64,000 bases of DNA from Aridibaculum aurantiacum (GTDB taxonomy: Bacteria > Bacteroidota > Bacteroidia > Chitinophagales > Chitinophagaceae). This document shows, piece by piece, positions 10,090 to 18,611 of this stretch. The translations under genes were made by a program, and so were the position numbers. The stretch lies in NCBI RefSeq assembly GCF_017355875.1, contig NZ_JAFEWC010000001.1, positions 310,001 to 374,000 of the forward strand, read 5' to 3'. Numbering within the stretch: position 1 is the first letter of the stretch; the number at the start of each line of letters is the position of its first letter. Under the pieces are notes generated by a model, which searched no databases, had not been told where the DNA came from, and saw only the letters and a program-made list of their open reading frames with translations.

Positions 10090-10329
10090 ATGAAAAAAGG
10101 AATTATCACATTGGCTGCGGCAGTTATTGTTTTTGCAAGCTGTAGCAACCCTAATTCATCTACCATAGCCGAACAGGATCCTGGTTACGCTAATTCTTTC
10201 AAGAATGCACACAAGGAAGCCGAAGAGCATTTTGTGAAGCCACCTGCAGATGGGACTAAATCTGAAGACCAGGTAGTTGATACTGTACGTTCAGGAGCAC
10301 ATGCAGCGGATACTACGCAGCAACATTAG
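10090..10329 (+). CDS. Small predicted lipoprotein of unknown function
   Basis: A 79-residue protein starting MKKGIITLAAAVIVFASCS, a lipoprotein signal peptide with Cys18 as the likely acylated residue. The mature part is hydrophilic and acidic with no domain I recognise. An in-frame ATG at 10030 overlaps the end of rho by 8 bp but would put 20 residues in front of the signal peptide, so 10090 is preferred. The gene follows rho closely and ends in a shared hairpin with the convergent lipoprotein gene; read-through from the rho transcript is likely. Confidence 0.75.
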   Translation: MKKGIITLAAAVIVFASCSNPNSSTIAEQDPGYANSFKNAHKEAEEHFVKPPADGTKSEDQVVDTVRSGAHAADTTQQH

Positions 10330-10351
10330 TAGAATAAATTATTCTTTCAAT

Positions 10352-10376
10352 AAAGCCACCCTAGCGGTGGCTTTTT
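10352..10376. terminator. Bidirectional terminator between two lipoprotein genes
   Basis: Stem AAAGCCACC / GGTGGCTTT with 5-nt loop and a T run on the plus strand. The hairpin contains the stop codon of the minus-strand gene (10361-10363), so both convergent genes share it. Confidence 0.8.
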
Positions 10377-10972
10377 ATATTGTACAACCTGAAGAATTTG
10401 TCTTTTACATCTATCATCCAAAGTAGTGTGTCGTGGTTGTCGTTGCCTGTTTTATCAAAGGTTCCAATCACTAATGCTTGCCTGCTGTCAATCCATTTAG
10501 CATTAATTATTTCGCTGGAAGGTCCTACAAACATGAGCCTTGTACGTTCTTGTTTTTTTGGTTCTATTAGTGCCAGTTCCGAGTCTGGTGAGCCTGCTTC
10601 AAGCTGTGTTTTTCCTTGTGCATTTTTGGTTACAACAGTACCATACGAACCAATGTCTATTATGTAATTACTGTCTGCTGACCAGCGGAGTACCGGAGCA
10701 TAATCAGAATAAAATTCATTGGATGGTGTAAATGGAGAAACCATCAGGCTGTCATCTTTCCAAAATTCTTCCAGCTTCATTTTAGCCGGTAGATCTGCTG
10801 CTTTAAGTGTTTGCTGCATCCAGTCATTTATGCCTGCAGACACTATCAGCGTGCTGTCTTCCTGGTAAATATTTGTCGCTGCAGTTGCTGTATCAGCCTT
10901 AGGCTCTGTAGCCGGTTTATTTTTACAACTTACTGCCAGTGCAATAAGTGCTATGACTATGGTTCTTCGCAT
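10361..10972 (-). CDS. Predicted lipoprotein, unknown function
   Basis: 203 residues. The N-terminus MRRTIVIALIALAVSCKNK is a lipoprotein signal with Cys16. The mature part has no recognised catalytic motif; phrases such as VLRWSADSNYIIDIGSYG and HDTLLWMIDVKDKFFRLYN suggest a beta-rich fold, perhaps propeller-like, but this is weak. Convergent with the small lipoprotein gene downstream of rho and divergent from selU. Function not assigned. Confidence 0.8.
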   Translation of the reverse strand: MRRTIVIALIALAVSCKNKPATEPKADTATAATNIYQEDSTLIVSAGINDWMQQTLKAADLPAKMKLEEFWKDDSLMVSPFTPSNEFYSDYAPVLRWSADSNYIIDIGSYGTVVTKNAQGKTQLEAGSPDSELALIEPKKQERTRLMFVGPSSEIINAKWIDSRQALVIGTFDKTGNDNHDTLLWMIDVKDKFFRLYNIKSHR

Positions 10973-11083
10973 GCCGCTTATTTCAGCTAAGCTACCACAA
11001 TCAGTAGTAAGAGAAACCGCAGTGGCTTACATTTACAAATACAGTAACTTGATTTCATTGAACCACATATTTACGCAAGGTGT

Positions 11084-12172
11084 ATGGCTATTCATAAGAT
11101 AGATGTAGAGAGATTATTAGAACTGAGAAATGAACTGCCGGTGCTTGATGTACGATCACCTGGTGAATATAAACATGCACATATACCAGGTGCTGTTTCA
11201 CTTCCTTTGTTTACTGATGAAGAGCGAAAAGTAATTGGCACCTGCTACAAGCAGGAGAGCCGCGAAAAAGCCATCAAGATCGGCCTCAATTATTTTGGTC
11301 CTAACATGGTTGCAATGGTAGAGCAGGCTGAAGCTATCAGCAGTCAATATGGTGATACTAAAAATCTGTTAGTACACTGCTGGCGTGGCGGCATGCGAAG
11401 TTCTGCTGTGGCGTGGCTGCTTAACTTGTATGGCTTTGAAATATATCTACTTGAAGGCGGATATAAACGCTTTAGGAATTGGGTTATTCAGCAGTATGAA
11501 AAGCCGTATAGACTAAATGTGTTAGGTGGATATACAGGTAGTGGTAAAACATATGTTTTGCAGCAAATGGATCGTGCAGGCAAAGCAGTGCTAGATCTTG
11601 AAAGCCTGGCCTGCCACAAGGGTAGTGCCTTTGGTGCTATCAATATGCCTGCTCAGCCAAGCCAGGAAATGTTTGAGAACCTGCTTTCTGTTGAGTTGCA
11701 AAAACTGGAACAACATGCAGGCGAAGATGGTATATGGGTGGAAGATGAAAGCCAAAGAATAGGTTCAGTAAATATTCCAATGTCTTTCTGGACGCAATTG
11801 CGGATATCACCAATTTATTTTCTTGATATACCTTTTGAAGAACGGCTGAAGCATATTGTATCAGGATATGGTAGTGGTCAGAAAGAGCAACTGGTAAATG
11901 CTATTATTCGTATACAAAAACGTTTAGGCGGATTAGAAACAAAAACCGCTATAGGTTTTCTTCTTGAAGATAATTTCATAGAAAGTTTTCGCGTGCTTCT
12001 GTCGTATTACGATAAGCAATACAACAAAGGTTTGCACAACCGTGAAAACCTGGAAAGCCTGGTTGATAAAATAGCATTTTCAACTGTTGACCCTGTTGCT
12101 ATTGCACAACATTTAATGCAGCTGCAAACAAGAAGTACTTCAATGGAATTGCAGCATGGAAGTTCAAGTTGA
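11084..12172 (+). CDS. selU: tRNA 2-selenouridine synthase
   Basis: Converts 2-thiouridine at the tRNA wobble position to 2-selenouridine using selenophosphate (MnmH/YbbB). The 362-residue protein has an N-terminal rhodanese domain (about 5-135) with the catalytic Cys99 in the CWRGGMRS loop, then a P-loop domain with Walker A GYTGSGKT (149-156). Length equals the E. coli enzyme. Its selenium donor would come from selD at 39585-40640; no selA or selB is seen here. It is a single gene, divergent from the lipoprotein at 10361. Confidence 0.95.
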   Translation: MAIHKIDVERLLELRNELPVLDVRSPGEYKHAHIPGAVSLPLFTDEERKVIGTCYKQESREKAIKIGLNYFGPNMVAMVEQAEAISSQYGDTKNLLVHCWRGGMRSSAVAWLLNLYGFEIYLLEGGYKRFRNWVIQQYEKPYRLNVLGGYTGSGKTYVLQQMDRAGKAVLDLESLACHKGSAFGAINMPAQPSQEMFENLLSVELQKLEQHAGEDGIWVEDESQRIGSVNIPMSFWTQLRISPIYFLDIPFEERLKHIVSGYGSGQKEQLVNAIIRIQKRLGGLETKTAIGFLLEDNFIESFRVLLSYYDKQYNKGLHNRENLESLVDKIAFSTVDPVAIAQHLMQLQTRSTSMELQHGSSS

Positions 12173-12327
12173 TCATTAGTTTTTGCACCACTTTTCTTCT
12201 TCTAAAAATCATTTAACTGGTTTTATTTGTAGCTACTCCAGCAGTTACATTATTAAAAATAAAATCTAGACGAACATCAGGCTGTGGTGCAGCATTGTTG
12301 CATAGCTTAGCGCAAATTTTAATTTAA

Positions 12328-14490
12328 ATGAAGAAATTTTTCGTTTCGATTGCATTGCTGTTAACCGTATGCACCTCAAGAGCTACGGAAGGCATGTGGC
12401 TTCCTTTGTTGCTGGGCGAGCAAGTGTACAGCGACATGGTTAGAAAAGGTCTTAAGCTTAAAGCTGATCAACTGTATAGCGCCAACAAATCATCGCTTAA
12501 AGACGCTATTGTAATTTTTGGTAACGGATGTACGGGTGAGATAGTAAGCAGCCAGGGTTTGTTGTTTACTAACCACCACTGTGGCTATGGCCAGATTGCA
12601 GCAGCAAGTACTGTAGAGAACAACTACCTGCGCGATGGTTTCTGGGCTGCAGACAAAACAAAAGAAATACCTAATAAAGGTCTTACTGTTCGCTTTCTTA
12701 GCAGCATCAGTGATGTAACTCGCAGGGTGAATGATAGCCTTGGTTCATTGGCAGGTGCAGAGCGTGCATCTCGTTTGAGCCGCGTACAAGCTAACATAGC
12801 AAGAGAGATTGCCGGCGATAATGAATTCAAAACTGCTGTAGTAGCAAGCATGTTCAAAGGCAACCAATTCTTCTTATACGAATACGATGTATTTAAAGAT
12901 GTTCGTTTGGTAGGTACGCCTCCGGAGAGCATTGGTAAGTTTGGTGGCGATACAGACAACTGGGAGTGGCCACGTCATACAGGCGACTTCTCTGTGTTTC
13001 GTGTGTACATGAGTGCTGATGGTAAGCCAGCCAACTACAGTGTGAACAACGTGCCTTACAAGCCTAAGCATCACCTTCCTGTTTCTATTAAGGGAGTAAA
13101 AGATGGCGATTATGCAATGATCTTTGGATACCCTGGTGGTACCAACAGGTACGAAACTTCTGCAGGTATAGAACTGGCTACATCTATCAACAATCCTACA
13201 CTTGTAAAGCTGCGGGATATGCGCCTGAAGTACATGATGCAGGAAATGGTAAAAAGCCCTGCTACCAAACTTCAGCTTGCATCTGAGTATGCTTCTGTTG
13301 CTAACTACTGGAAGTTTTTTGATGGTGAAACAAAGCAACTTCAGAAGTATGATGTTTACGGTCAGAAGCAAAAAGCAGAGCAGGAATTTATTAATTGGGC
13401 AAGAGGCAAAGCAGAGTATGAGAACATCTTCAATGATGTGAACAAAGCTTATAAAGAATGGCAGCCTTATGCATTGCACCGCCAATATATTTTAGAAGGT
13501 GTAGGAGCTGCTAAAATAGTTCAAGCTGCTGCCAGCCTTCAAAACCTGGAAGCGCAGCTAAAAAGGCAAGATGCTAAGCCTGCAGATATTCAAGCCGCAA
13601 TTGCAGCTGCAGAAAGAGCAAGGCAGAACTACCACGAGAATACCAACTTCAAAGCTGATGAAAATATACTGGCAGCTGCAGTTATGATGTTCTACAACGA
13701 CGTGGATAAGAACCAACAACCAAAAGGTTTTTACGAAGATCTTTTCCGCAAGTACAGCAGCATTGAAGCAAGTCCTTACCGTGCTTTTGCATCTAATGTT
13801 TATGGCAACAGCATGCTGGTTGATAACGGCAAGTGGGATGCTTTTAAAGCAAATCCAACATTGCAAACTTTACAGGCAGATCCTGCTTTTCAAATTGTAG
13901 AAGCGTTTATCAAAAACTACAACAATACCATAGCACCTCGCTATGCAACGTTCACTGCGCAGAACAATGAATTAGGTAGGTTATATCTGAAAGGCATAAT
14001 GCAAATGGATCCTAAGCGTGCAAAGCAAATGTATCCTGATGCAAACTTCACTATGCGTGTTAGCTATGGCAATGTAAAAAGCTATGCTCCGCGCGATGCT
14101 GTTCATTATGATTATGTAACTACTATGAGTGGTGCAATGGCTAAATATGTACCTGGTGATTACGAGTTCGACCTGCCTCAGCGTTTTGTTGAATTATATA
14201 AAGCAAAAGACTTTGGTCGTTATGCTGATCCACGTGAGAATGATGTTGTGGTTGGCTTCATTACTACAAATGACATTACAGGTGGTAATTCTGGTTCACC
14301 GGTTATAAATGCTCGTGGAGAATTGATTGGTCTTGCTTTCGATGGTAACTATGAAGCGCTTAGCCACAAGCTAAAATTTGATGAAGACCTTAATCGTACC
14401 ATCAATGTAGATATACGCTATGTTCTATGGTGTATAGAAAAATTAGGTGGCGCAAAGCATATTGTAGATGAATTGACTATTGCTAAATAG
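12328..14490 (+). CDS. S46 family dipeptidyl-peptidase (DPP7-like)
   Basis: Exported serine exopeptidase releasing dipeptides from peptide N-termini. 720 residues, family length, with a signal peptide ending about residue 19. The triad is visible: TNHHCGYG (His83/84), GGDTDNWEWPRH (Asp208/210) and GGNSGSPV with Ser655. The residue 18 after the serine is Gly673 (within AFDGN). In this family Gly at that position goes with hydrophobic P1 preference (DPP7) and Arg with acidic preference (DPP11), so DPP7-like specificity is inferred. Together with the two M28 peptidases it suggests use of external peptides. A strong terminator follows. Confidence 0.95.
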   Translation: MKKFFVSIALLLTVCTSRATEGMWLPLLLGEQVYSDMVRKGLKLKADQLYSANKSSLKDAIVIFGNGCTGEIVSSQGLLFTNHHCGYGQIAAASTVENNYLRDGFWAADKTKEIPNKGLTVRFLSSISDVTRRVNDSLGSLAGAERASRLSRVQANIAREIAGDNEFKTAVVASMFKGNQFFLYEYDVFKDVRLVGTPPESIGKFGGDTDNWEWPRHTGDFSVFRVYMSADGKPANYSVNNVPYKPKHHLPVSIKGVKDGDYAMIFGYPGGTNRYETSAGIELATSINNPTLVKLRDMRLKYMMQEMVKSPATKLQLASEYASVANYWKFFDGETKQLQKYDVYGQKQKAEQEFINWARGKAEYENIFNDVNKAYKEWQPYALHRQYILEGVGAAKIVQAAASLQNLEAQLKRQDAKPADIQAAIAAAERARQNYHENTNFKADENILAAAVMMFYNDVDKNQQPKGFYEDLFRKYSSIEASPYRAFASNVYGNSMLVDNGKWDAFKANPTLQTLQADPAFQIVEAFIKNYNNTIAPRYATFTAQNNELGRLYLKGIMQMDPKRAKQMYPDANFTMRVSYGNVKSYAPRDAVHYDYVTTMSGAMAKYVPGDYEFDLPQRFVELYKAKDFGRYADPRENDVVVGFITTNDITGGNSGSPVINARGELIGLAFDGNYEALSHKLKFDEDLNRTINVDIRYVLWCIEKLGGAKHIVDELTIAK

Positions 14491-14514
14491 TACTTACTAA
14501 CCCAACCACTAATT

Positions 14515-14547
14515 ACCCTCTTCATTTATTTGAAGAGGGTTTTTTTA
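14515..14547 (+). terminator. Terminator of the S46 peptidase gene
   Basis: Perfect 10-bp stem (14515-14524 with 14531-14540), 6-nt loop, followed by seven T. Confidence 0.9.
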
Positions 14548-14660
14548 TTTAGGCCATTTTAATTATTCAATAAAAAAATTAAAGGAAGATAAATCCAACA
14601 TGACAAGCGGTGCGTAGATGAAGCAAATCACACAACAATTAAAAATCAAAAAACAAGAAC

Positions 14661-15212
14661 ATGAAAAAAGTAATTTTTGCACTAGGTTTTGCTGCGTTTA
14701 TATCTACAGCAATTAATGCACAGGAGAAGACTGTAATGGTAGGTGGTGCTGCTATGTATCCTTCTAAAAACATTGTACAGAATGCAGTTAATAGTAAAGA
14801 TCATACTACGCTGGTAGCAGCTGTTAAAGCAGCAGGATTAGTAGAAACATTACAAGGTGCAGGTCCGTTCACTGTATTCGCGCCTACCAACGCTGCATTT
14901 GATAAACTACCTAAAGGAACAGTGGAAACACTTGTGAAGCCAGAGAACAAAAGCACGCTTACATCTATTCTTACTTATCATGTAGTACCAGGAAGAATTA
15001 GCAGTGCTGACCTGGTAAAGATGATAAAACAAAATGGCGGTACTTTTTCTGCTAAAACTGTAGAAGGAGATGAAATAACTTTTATGCAAAAAGGCAACAA
15101 TATCTTTTTGAAAGATGCAAAAGGTAATAAAAGCAAAGTGACAATAAAAGACGTTAACCAGAGCAATGGAGTAATTCACGTTATTGACACAGTAGTTATG
15201 CCAAATAGCTAG
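14661..15212 (+). CDS. Secreted fasciclin (FAS1) domain protein
   Basis: 183 residues: signal peptide ending near AINAQ (residue 21), then a single FAS1 domain (about 45-180). Family landmarks are GPFTVFAPTNAAFDKLP, LTYHVVPGRIS and the closing GVIHVIDTVVMP. FAS1 proteins are cell-surface adhesion or matrix-binding modules; the ligand cannot be told. It is flanked by its own terminator and has a long AT-rich upstream region with no clear -7 match. Confidence 0.92.
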   Translation: MKKVIFALGFAAFISTAINAQEKTVMVGGAAMYPSKNIVQNAVNSKDHTTLVAAVKAAGLVETLQGAGPFTVFAPTNAAFDKLPKGTVETLVKPENKSTLTSILTYHVVPGRISSADLVKMIKQNGGTFSAKTVEGDEITFMQKGNNIFLKDAKGNKSKVTIKDVNQSNGVIHVIDTVVMPNS

Positions 15213-15236
15213 TTCAGTATGGTTGTACAGATGGAT

Positions 15237-15265
15237 GGGGGGCTATTTTTAGCCTCCCTTTTTTA
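15237..15265 (+). terminator. Terminator of the fasciclin gene
   Basis: 9-bp stem (15237-15245 with 15250-15258, one G-T pair), TTTT loop, followed by a T run. Confidence 0.8.
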
Positions 15266-15381
15266 TTTGTTTTTCTCCATAATAATTGAAAGCATTTGCA
15301 ATGCATGATGAATTCGTATAAAGTTAAACTTAGGTTCTTCCTACTATCACTTATTTTGCAGCCTCAAATAAAGAGAGGCAG

Positions 15382-15792
15382 TTGAAACGATTTCTATATT
15401 TTATTCCCGGTATTACATGGTGGTTGATTTGCACGGTGCTTTTAGTTATACCTGGAAACGAACTGCCTTCCACTAATATCAAAATTCCCTTCTTCGATAA
15501 GATTGTTCATCTGGGAATGTTTGCACTCATGACCTTTTTGTTTTCTTATCCTTATATCAAAGTTTCTAAAACTGCGGCAGAAGTGAAAGCCTACATACTT
15601 GCTATTGCACTTTATGCATTGGCTTTTGGTATAGCTATGGAATTTGTTCAAAAGTATCTTGTGGCCAACCGTTCTTTTGATGAGGTAGATATACTTTTCG
15701 ACGCATTAGGCTGCGCAACAGGAGCATGGTTTAGTTGGGTTGTATACAAAAAAATAGGCCCCGATAGAAATCGGGGCCGCAACCAAAACTAA
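15382..15792 (+). CDS. VanZ-family membrane protein
   Basis: 136 residues with about four membrane segments and the VanZ hallmark FFDKIVHLGMFALMTFL (Asp-Lys-x-x-His), then SFDEVDILFDALGCATG. The start is TTG at 15382: the in-frame ATG at 15301 hits a stop at once, and AGAGAGG lies just upstream of the TTG. The last 12 codons overlap a minus-strand terminator hairpin (15757-15778), which gives the odd Arg/Asn-rich end. The cellular role of stand-alone VanZ proteins is poorly defined. Confidence 0.8.
   Translation: MKRFLYFIPGITWWLICTVLLVIPGNELPSTNIKIPFFDKIVHLGMFALMTFLFSYPYIKVSKTAAEVKAYILAIALYALAFGIAMEFVQKYLVANRSFDEVDILFDALGCATGAWFSWVVYKKIGPDRNRGRNQN
15750..15778 (-). terminator. Minus-strand terminator inside the 3' end of the vanZ-like gene
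   Basis: Perfect 9-bp GC-rich stem (15757-15765 with 15770-15778), AGAA/TTCT loop, followed on the minus strand by TA and a run of eight T. It has no T tail on the plus strand, so it serves minus-strand transcription coming from the cco operon side. Confidence 0.85.
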
Positions 15793-15985
15793 CTGCTTAT
15801 GAGAATCGTCGACTGTTTCCAGTCTTAATATTTTGAAGGTCCTTCGACCTGTATTTGAAAAATCAAAGTTACAACTTCCACCTAGTTCCTGCTGTTAAGA
15901 GCTTGTAAAACGAATTTTAAAATTCACTTAATGCAGTCGGCTGGAACCTGAAACTGTTTTAAGAACTTCTGTACTTATATATAAA
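15757..15985 (-). ncRNA. Hairpin-rich untranslated RNA: 3' UTR of the cco operon or a separate small RNA
   Basis: Between the last cco-operon stop (16035) and the terminator at 15757 there is no open frame, but the minus strand carries a chain of small perfect hairpins: GAATT-TTAA-AATTC (15912-15925), AAGT-TGTA-ACTT (15866-15877), TTTGA-TTTT-TCAAA (15854-15867), AGGTC-GAAG-GACCT (15837-15850) and GACTG-GAAA-CAGTC (15811-15824), the last with a GNRA loop. The 5' boundary is a guess: AT-rich TATATATAAG near 15980 could be a promoter. I do not recognise it as tmRNA, RNase P, SRP or 6S RNA. It may be only a long structured 3' UTR. Confidence 0.35.
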
Positions 15986-16034
15986 CAAGCACTAGGCCAA
16001 AATGAATAAAAGTTGTGAAAGAAATGTTAATGCT

Positions 16035-16739
16035 CTAGTGGCAGCTGATATTATTAGTTTCAGAAGCTAGCAATGGACTCAGGTAAGGGATGTTCAGGTT
16101 TAGACCACGAAGAATGAGGAGCACAGCCATGGTAGCCACTACATACGGAACCATTCTTTTGATGGTGTTGCGGGTGCTAAGGTTGATGATGTAGCCAAAA
16201 TAAGATAGCAGGAACAGCGCCGGGAAAGTGCCCGCTCCAAAACTTGCCATAAATCCTGCCGCACCTCCTATACTGCCGGTAGCCAGGGCACCGGTTACTG
16301 CCATATAAACCAACCCACAAGGAAGCAGGCCATTTGCCATACCCAACAAATACATACTCGCCACTGAAGGAGAGGTAAGGAATATTGAAACTAGTGATTG
16401 TACAAACAGCTGCACTTTACCATATCCTGGTAAGTGAAAGAGTGGTTTACCTGCTGCACCTTGAATAACGATGATAAGAATGGTGATACCTGCTATAATC
16501 GAAAACCATTGCTGGAAGCCTGCTATATGGATCTGGCGGCCCAATAAGCCAAACAGCACACCAATGATGCTGTAAGTGGTAATGCGGCCAGCATTGTACA
16601 GCAAAATGCCAGCTGCTTTTTTTGCACCATTCAAATGCTGCGTAGGTAGCGAAAATGCAATAGCACCACACATGCCTACACAGTGAAAGCTGCTAACCAA
16701 CCCTAAAGCAAAAGCAGATATAATAACAGTTACTGACAT
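16035..16739 (-). CDS. DsbD_2/TauE-SafE-like membrane protein of the cbb3 oxidase operon
   Basis: 234 residues, about six membrane segments. Motifs are SSFHCVGMCGAIAFSLP near the N-terminus and GLLPCGLVYMAVTGAL in the middle; paired cysteines and His-x-x-x-Met-Cys are typical of the DsbD_2/'sulfite exporter-like' proteins found in cbb3 operons, where copper delivery or cytochrome assembly is suspected. It overlaps the ccoH stop by 1 nt (TAATG) and is the last gene of the operon. The exact transported substrate is unknown. Confidence 0.85.
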   Translation of the reverse strand: MSVTVIISAFALGLVSSFHCVGMCGAIAFSLPTQHLNGAKKAAGILLYNAGRITTYSIIGVLFGLLGRQIHIAGFQQWFSIIAGITILIIVIQGAAGKPLFHLPGYGKVQLFVQSLVSIFLTSPSVASMYLLGMANGLLPCGLVYMAVTGALATGSIGGAAGFMASFGAGTFPALFLLSYFGYIINLSTRNTIKRMVPYVVATMAVLLILRGLNLNIPYLSPLLASETNNISCH

Positions 16740-17173
16740 TAGTTTACCTCGATGAACTTTTCAGTGTGAAAATGATCGTCGCCTGCCTGCCAGCTAAGTT
16801 TAAGCGTATAATTGGCCCTGGCCAGCCTGCTCTTCTCTATTACAAACTGCCCTTGCTCATTTACCTGCAACGGAAGCTTCCTATCGCTGGAGGCATTGGT
16901 GGCGCAGTAGAACCATGCTTCGCCGGTAAGCACCAGCCCTTGCTGCTCTTTAGGCATGGTAATGATCACCTGGTTGTCGCTGCCAGTAATAACAACATCT
17001 GTTATCTTATTGGCGTTGTTCATGCCATCGATCTTGTCCTGGTAGCGCAGCTCATCTGCATAATAATCTTTTGAAACCAGTTCTATGTTTTGCTTCATAC
17101 ATAGGTATACCAGCGTGCCCATTAATGCGGCAAAGGCTACAAATACTGCCACTAATCTATTACCCCAACTCAT
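16739..17173 (-). CDS. ccoH: cbb3 oxidase assembly protein CcoH (FixH)
   Basis: 144 residues: one N-terminal membrane anchor (about 7-27), then a periplasmic FixH domain with the characteristic DYYADELRYQDKID just after the membrane segment and a beta-rich C-terminal half. Known to be needed for stability of the cbb3 complex. It lies 19 bp after ccoG and overlaps the next gene by one base, as expected in a tight operon. Confidence 0.92.
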   Translation of the reverse strand: MSWGNRLVAVFVAFAALMGTLVYLCMKQNIELVSKDYYADELRYQDKIDGMNNANKITDVVITGSDNQVIITMPKEQQGLVLTGEAWFYCATNASSDRKLPLQVNEQGQFVIEKSRLARANYTLKLSWQAGDDHFHTEKFIEVN

Positions 17174-17192
17174 AGTTTATAATTTTAAATCT

Positions 17193-18611
17193 TTAATCGG
17201 CCACAGGGCCTAAGAAATTTGTTGATACTGTTGCCAATTTTTCTTCGCCATTATATAATCCAACGCTCAGTTTGGTCTTTCTTTCTTTTACCGTTTGCCT
17301 TGGCAGCACAACAAAGAAAGATCCGCTGCCTTGTCCTTCTTGCGCTATTTCAATGAATGGTTTTCCTATCACTTCTATCTTGCCTGTGGCATCTTCCAGC
17401 TTTACCGTCAGGTTTATGGGTTCGGTAGTTTTATTAGCCAGCTTTATGTTGTAAAGGTTTGAAATGCTATCTGTTCCTCTTTCCTGGTAGAGCATGCCAG
17501 GTGTACGCATTACGGTGGCATCTACATCTTTTCGGGTAAATAATATAGCTGCTAGAATAAGCACCACAATGCCGCAAAGCAGTGTATACATTTTCATGCG
17601 CGATGTATAGTGAAGCGGCTGACCCGTCTCTATACTATTTTCACTTGCGTAACGGATCAAACCCTTAGGCTTGCCTATCTTCTCCATTACATTATCGCAG
17701 GCATCAATACATGCTGTACAACCGACGCATTCCATTTGTACACCATTGCGTATATCAATTCCGGTAGGACAAACATTCACACACTGGAAGCAATCAATGC
17801 AATCGCCAAAATCATTTGCTTCAAATTTTTTAGCAAGTCCTCTTGGCTCACCACGTTTATAATCGTAAGCCACCACCATTGAATTCTTGTCGAGCAATAC
17901 GCCCTGCAGCCTGCCGTAAGGACAAACTACTGTGCAGGCATACTCGCGGAAATAAGCATAAACTGCATAGAACACGATGCTAAAAAGAATGATGGCAGAA
18001 AAACCTACCACATGCTCTGATACCGGTTCTGATATGATCTCACCCAGTTGTTTGATGCCAATGACATAGGATAGGAAAAAGTTAGAGATGATGAACGCCA
18101 GGGCAAAAAACAGGATATGCTTTACTGATTTTTTAAAGATCTTCTTACCTGTCCAGGGTGCTCTGTCCAGCATCTTTTGCCGGTTCCTGTCGCCCTCTAC
18201 CAGGTATTCCAACTTTCTGAACATCATTTCCATGAAGTTGGTTTGAGGGCAAGCCCAGCCGCAGAATAATCTTCCAAATGCAGCGGTGAAGAGAATGATG
18301 AAAAAGATAAATGCGATCATTCCCAAGCCAAAAATGAAGAAGTCCTGCGGCCAGAAAACTTTTGTAAACAAGATGAACTTAGCTTCTGTGATATTGAAAA
18401 GAAAAAGCGGCCGTCCATCAATATGTAAGAAGGGTGTACCAAAAAATAAGGTGAAATAGATCCAGCTTAACCTGGTGCGCCACTTATAGAATTTTCCTTT
18501 AGGTTTTTGTGCAAAGACCCATTTTCTTTTTCCTGTTTCATCTACAGTTGCTATCCTGTCCCTGAAACTTTCCACACTGATCTTTTCTATATGTTCCTTT
18601 GCTGTTATCAT
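17193..18611 (-). CDS. ccoG: Cytochrome c oxidase accessory protein CcoG (4Fe-4S)
   Basis: 472 residues, polytopic inner-membrane ferredoxin-like protein; CcoG has been implicated in copper reduction during cbb3 assembly. Cysteine clusters visible: GWACPQT, CTVVCPYGRLQ, CIDCFQCVNVCPTG and CVGCTACIDACD, the last two forming a standard 2x[4Fe-4S] ferredoxin pair. About five membrane segments and a C-terminal Ig-like periplasmic domain (about 360-472). The start codon overlaps the ccoP stop by one base (TAATG). Confidence 0.96.
   Translation of the reverse strand: MITAKEHIEKISVESFRDRIATVDETGKRKWVFAQKPKGKFYKWRTRLSWIYFTLFFGTPFLHIDGRPLFLFNITEAKFILFTKVFWPQDFFIFGLGMIAFIFFIILFTAAFGRLFCGWACPQTNFMEMMFRKLEYLVEGDRNRQKMLDRAPWTGKKIFKKSVKHILFFALAFIISNFFLSYVIGIKQLGEIISEPVSEHVVGFSAIILFSIVFYAVYAYFREYACTVVCPYGRLQGVLLDKNSMVVAYDYKRGEPRGLAKKFEANDFGDCIDCFQCVNVCPTGIDIRNGVQMECVGCTACIDACDNVMEKIGKPKGLIRYASENSIETGQPLHYTSRMKMYTLLCGIVVLILAAILFTRKDVDATVMRTPGMLYQERGTDSISNLYNIKLANKTTEPINLTVKLEDATGKIEVIGKPFIEIAQEGQGSGSFFVVLPRQTVKERKTKLSVGLYNGEEKLATVSTNFLGPVAD

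Noticed and set aside
12874-13485. Long minus-strand open frame opposite the S46 peptidase gene
   Set aside because: Shadow of a strongly conserved gene; the translation has no family resemblance and is Cys/His-rich noise.
15757-15985. tmRNA, RNase P RNA, SRP RNA or 6S RNA identity for the hairpin-rich segment
   Set aside because: None of the sequence landmarks of these RNAs that I know could be found; left as an unassigned structured RNA.
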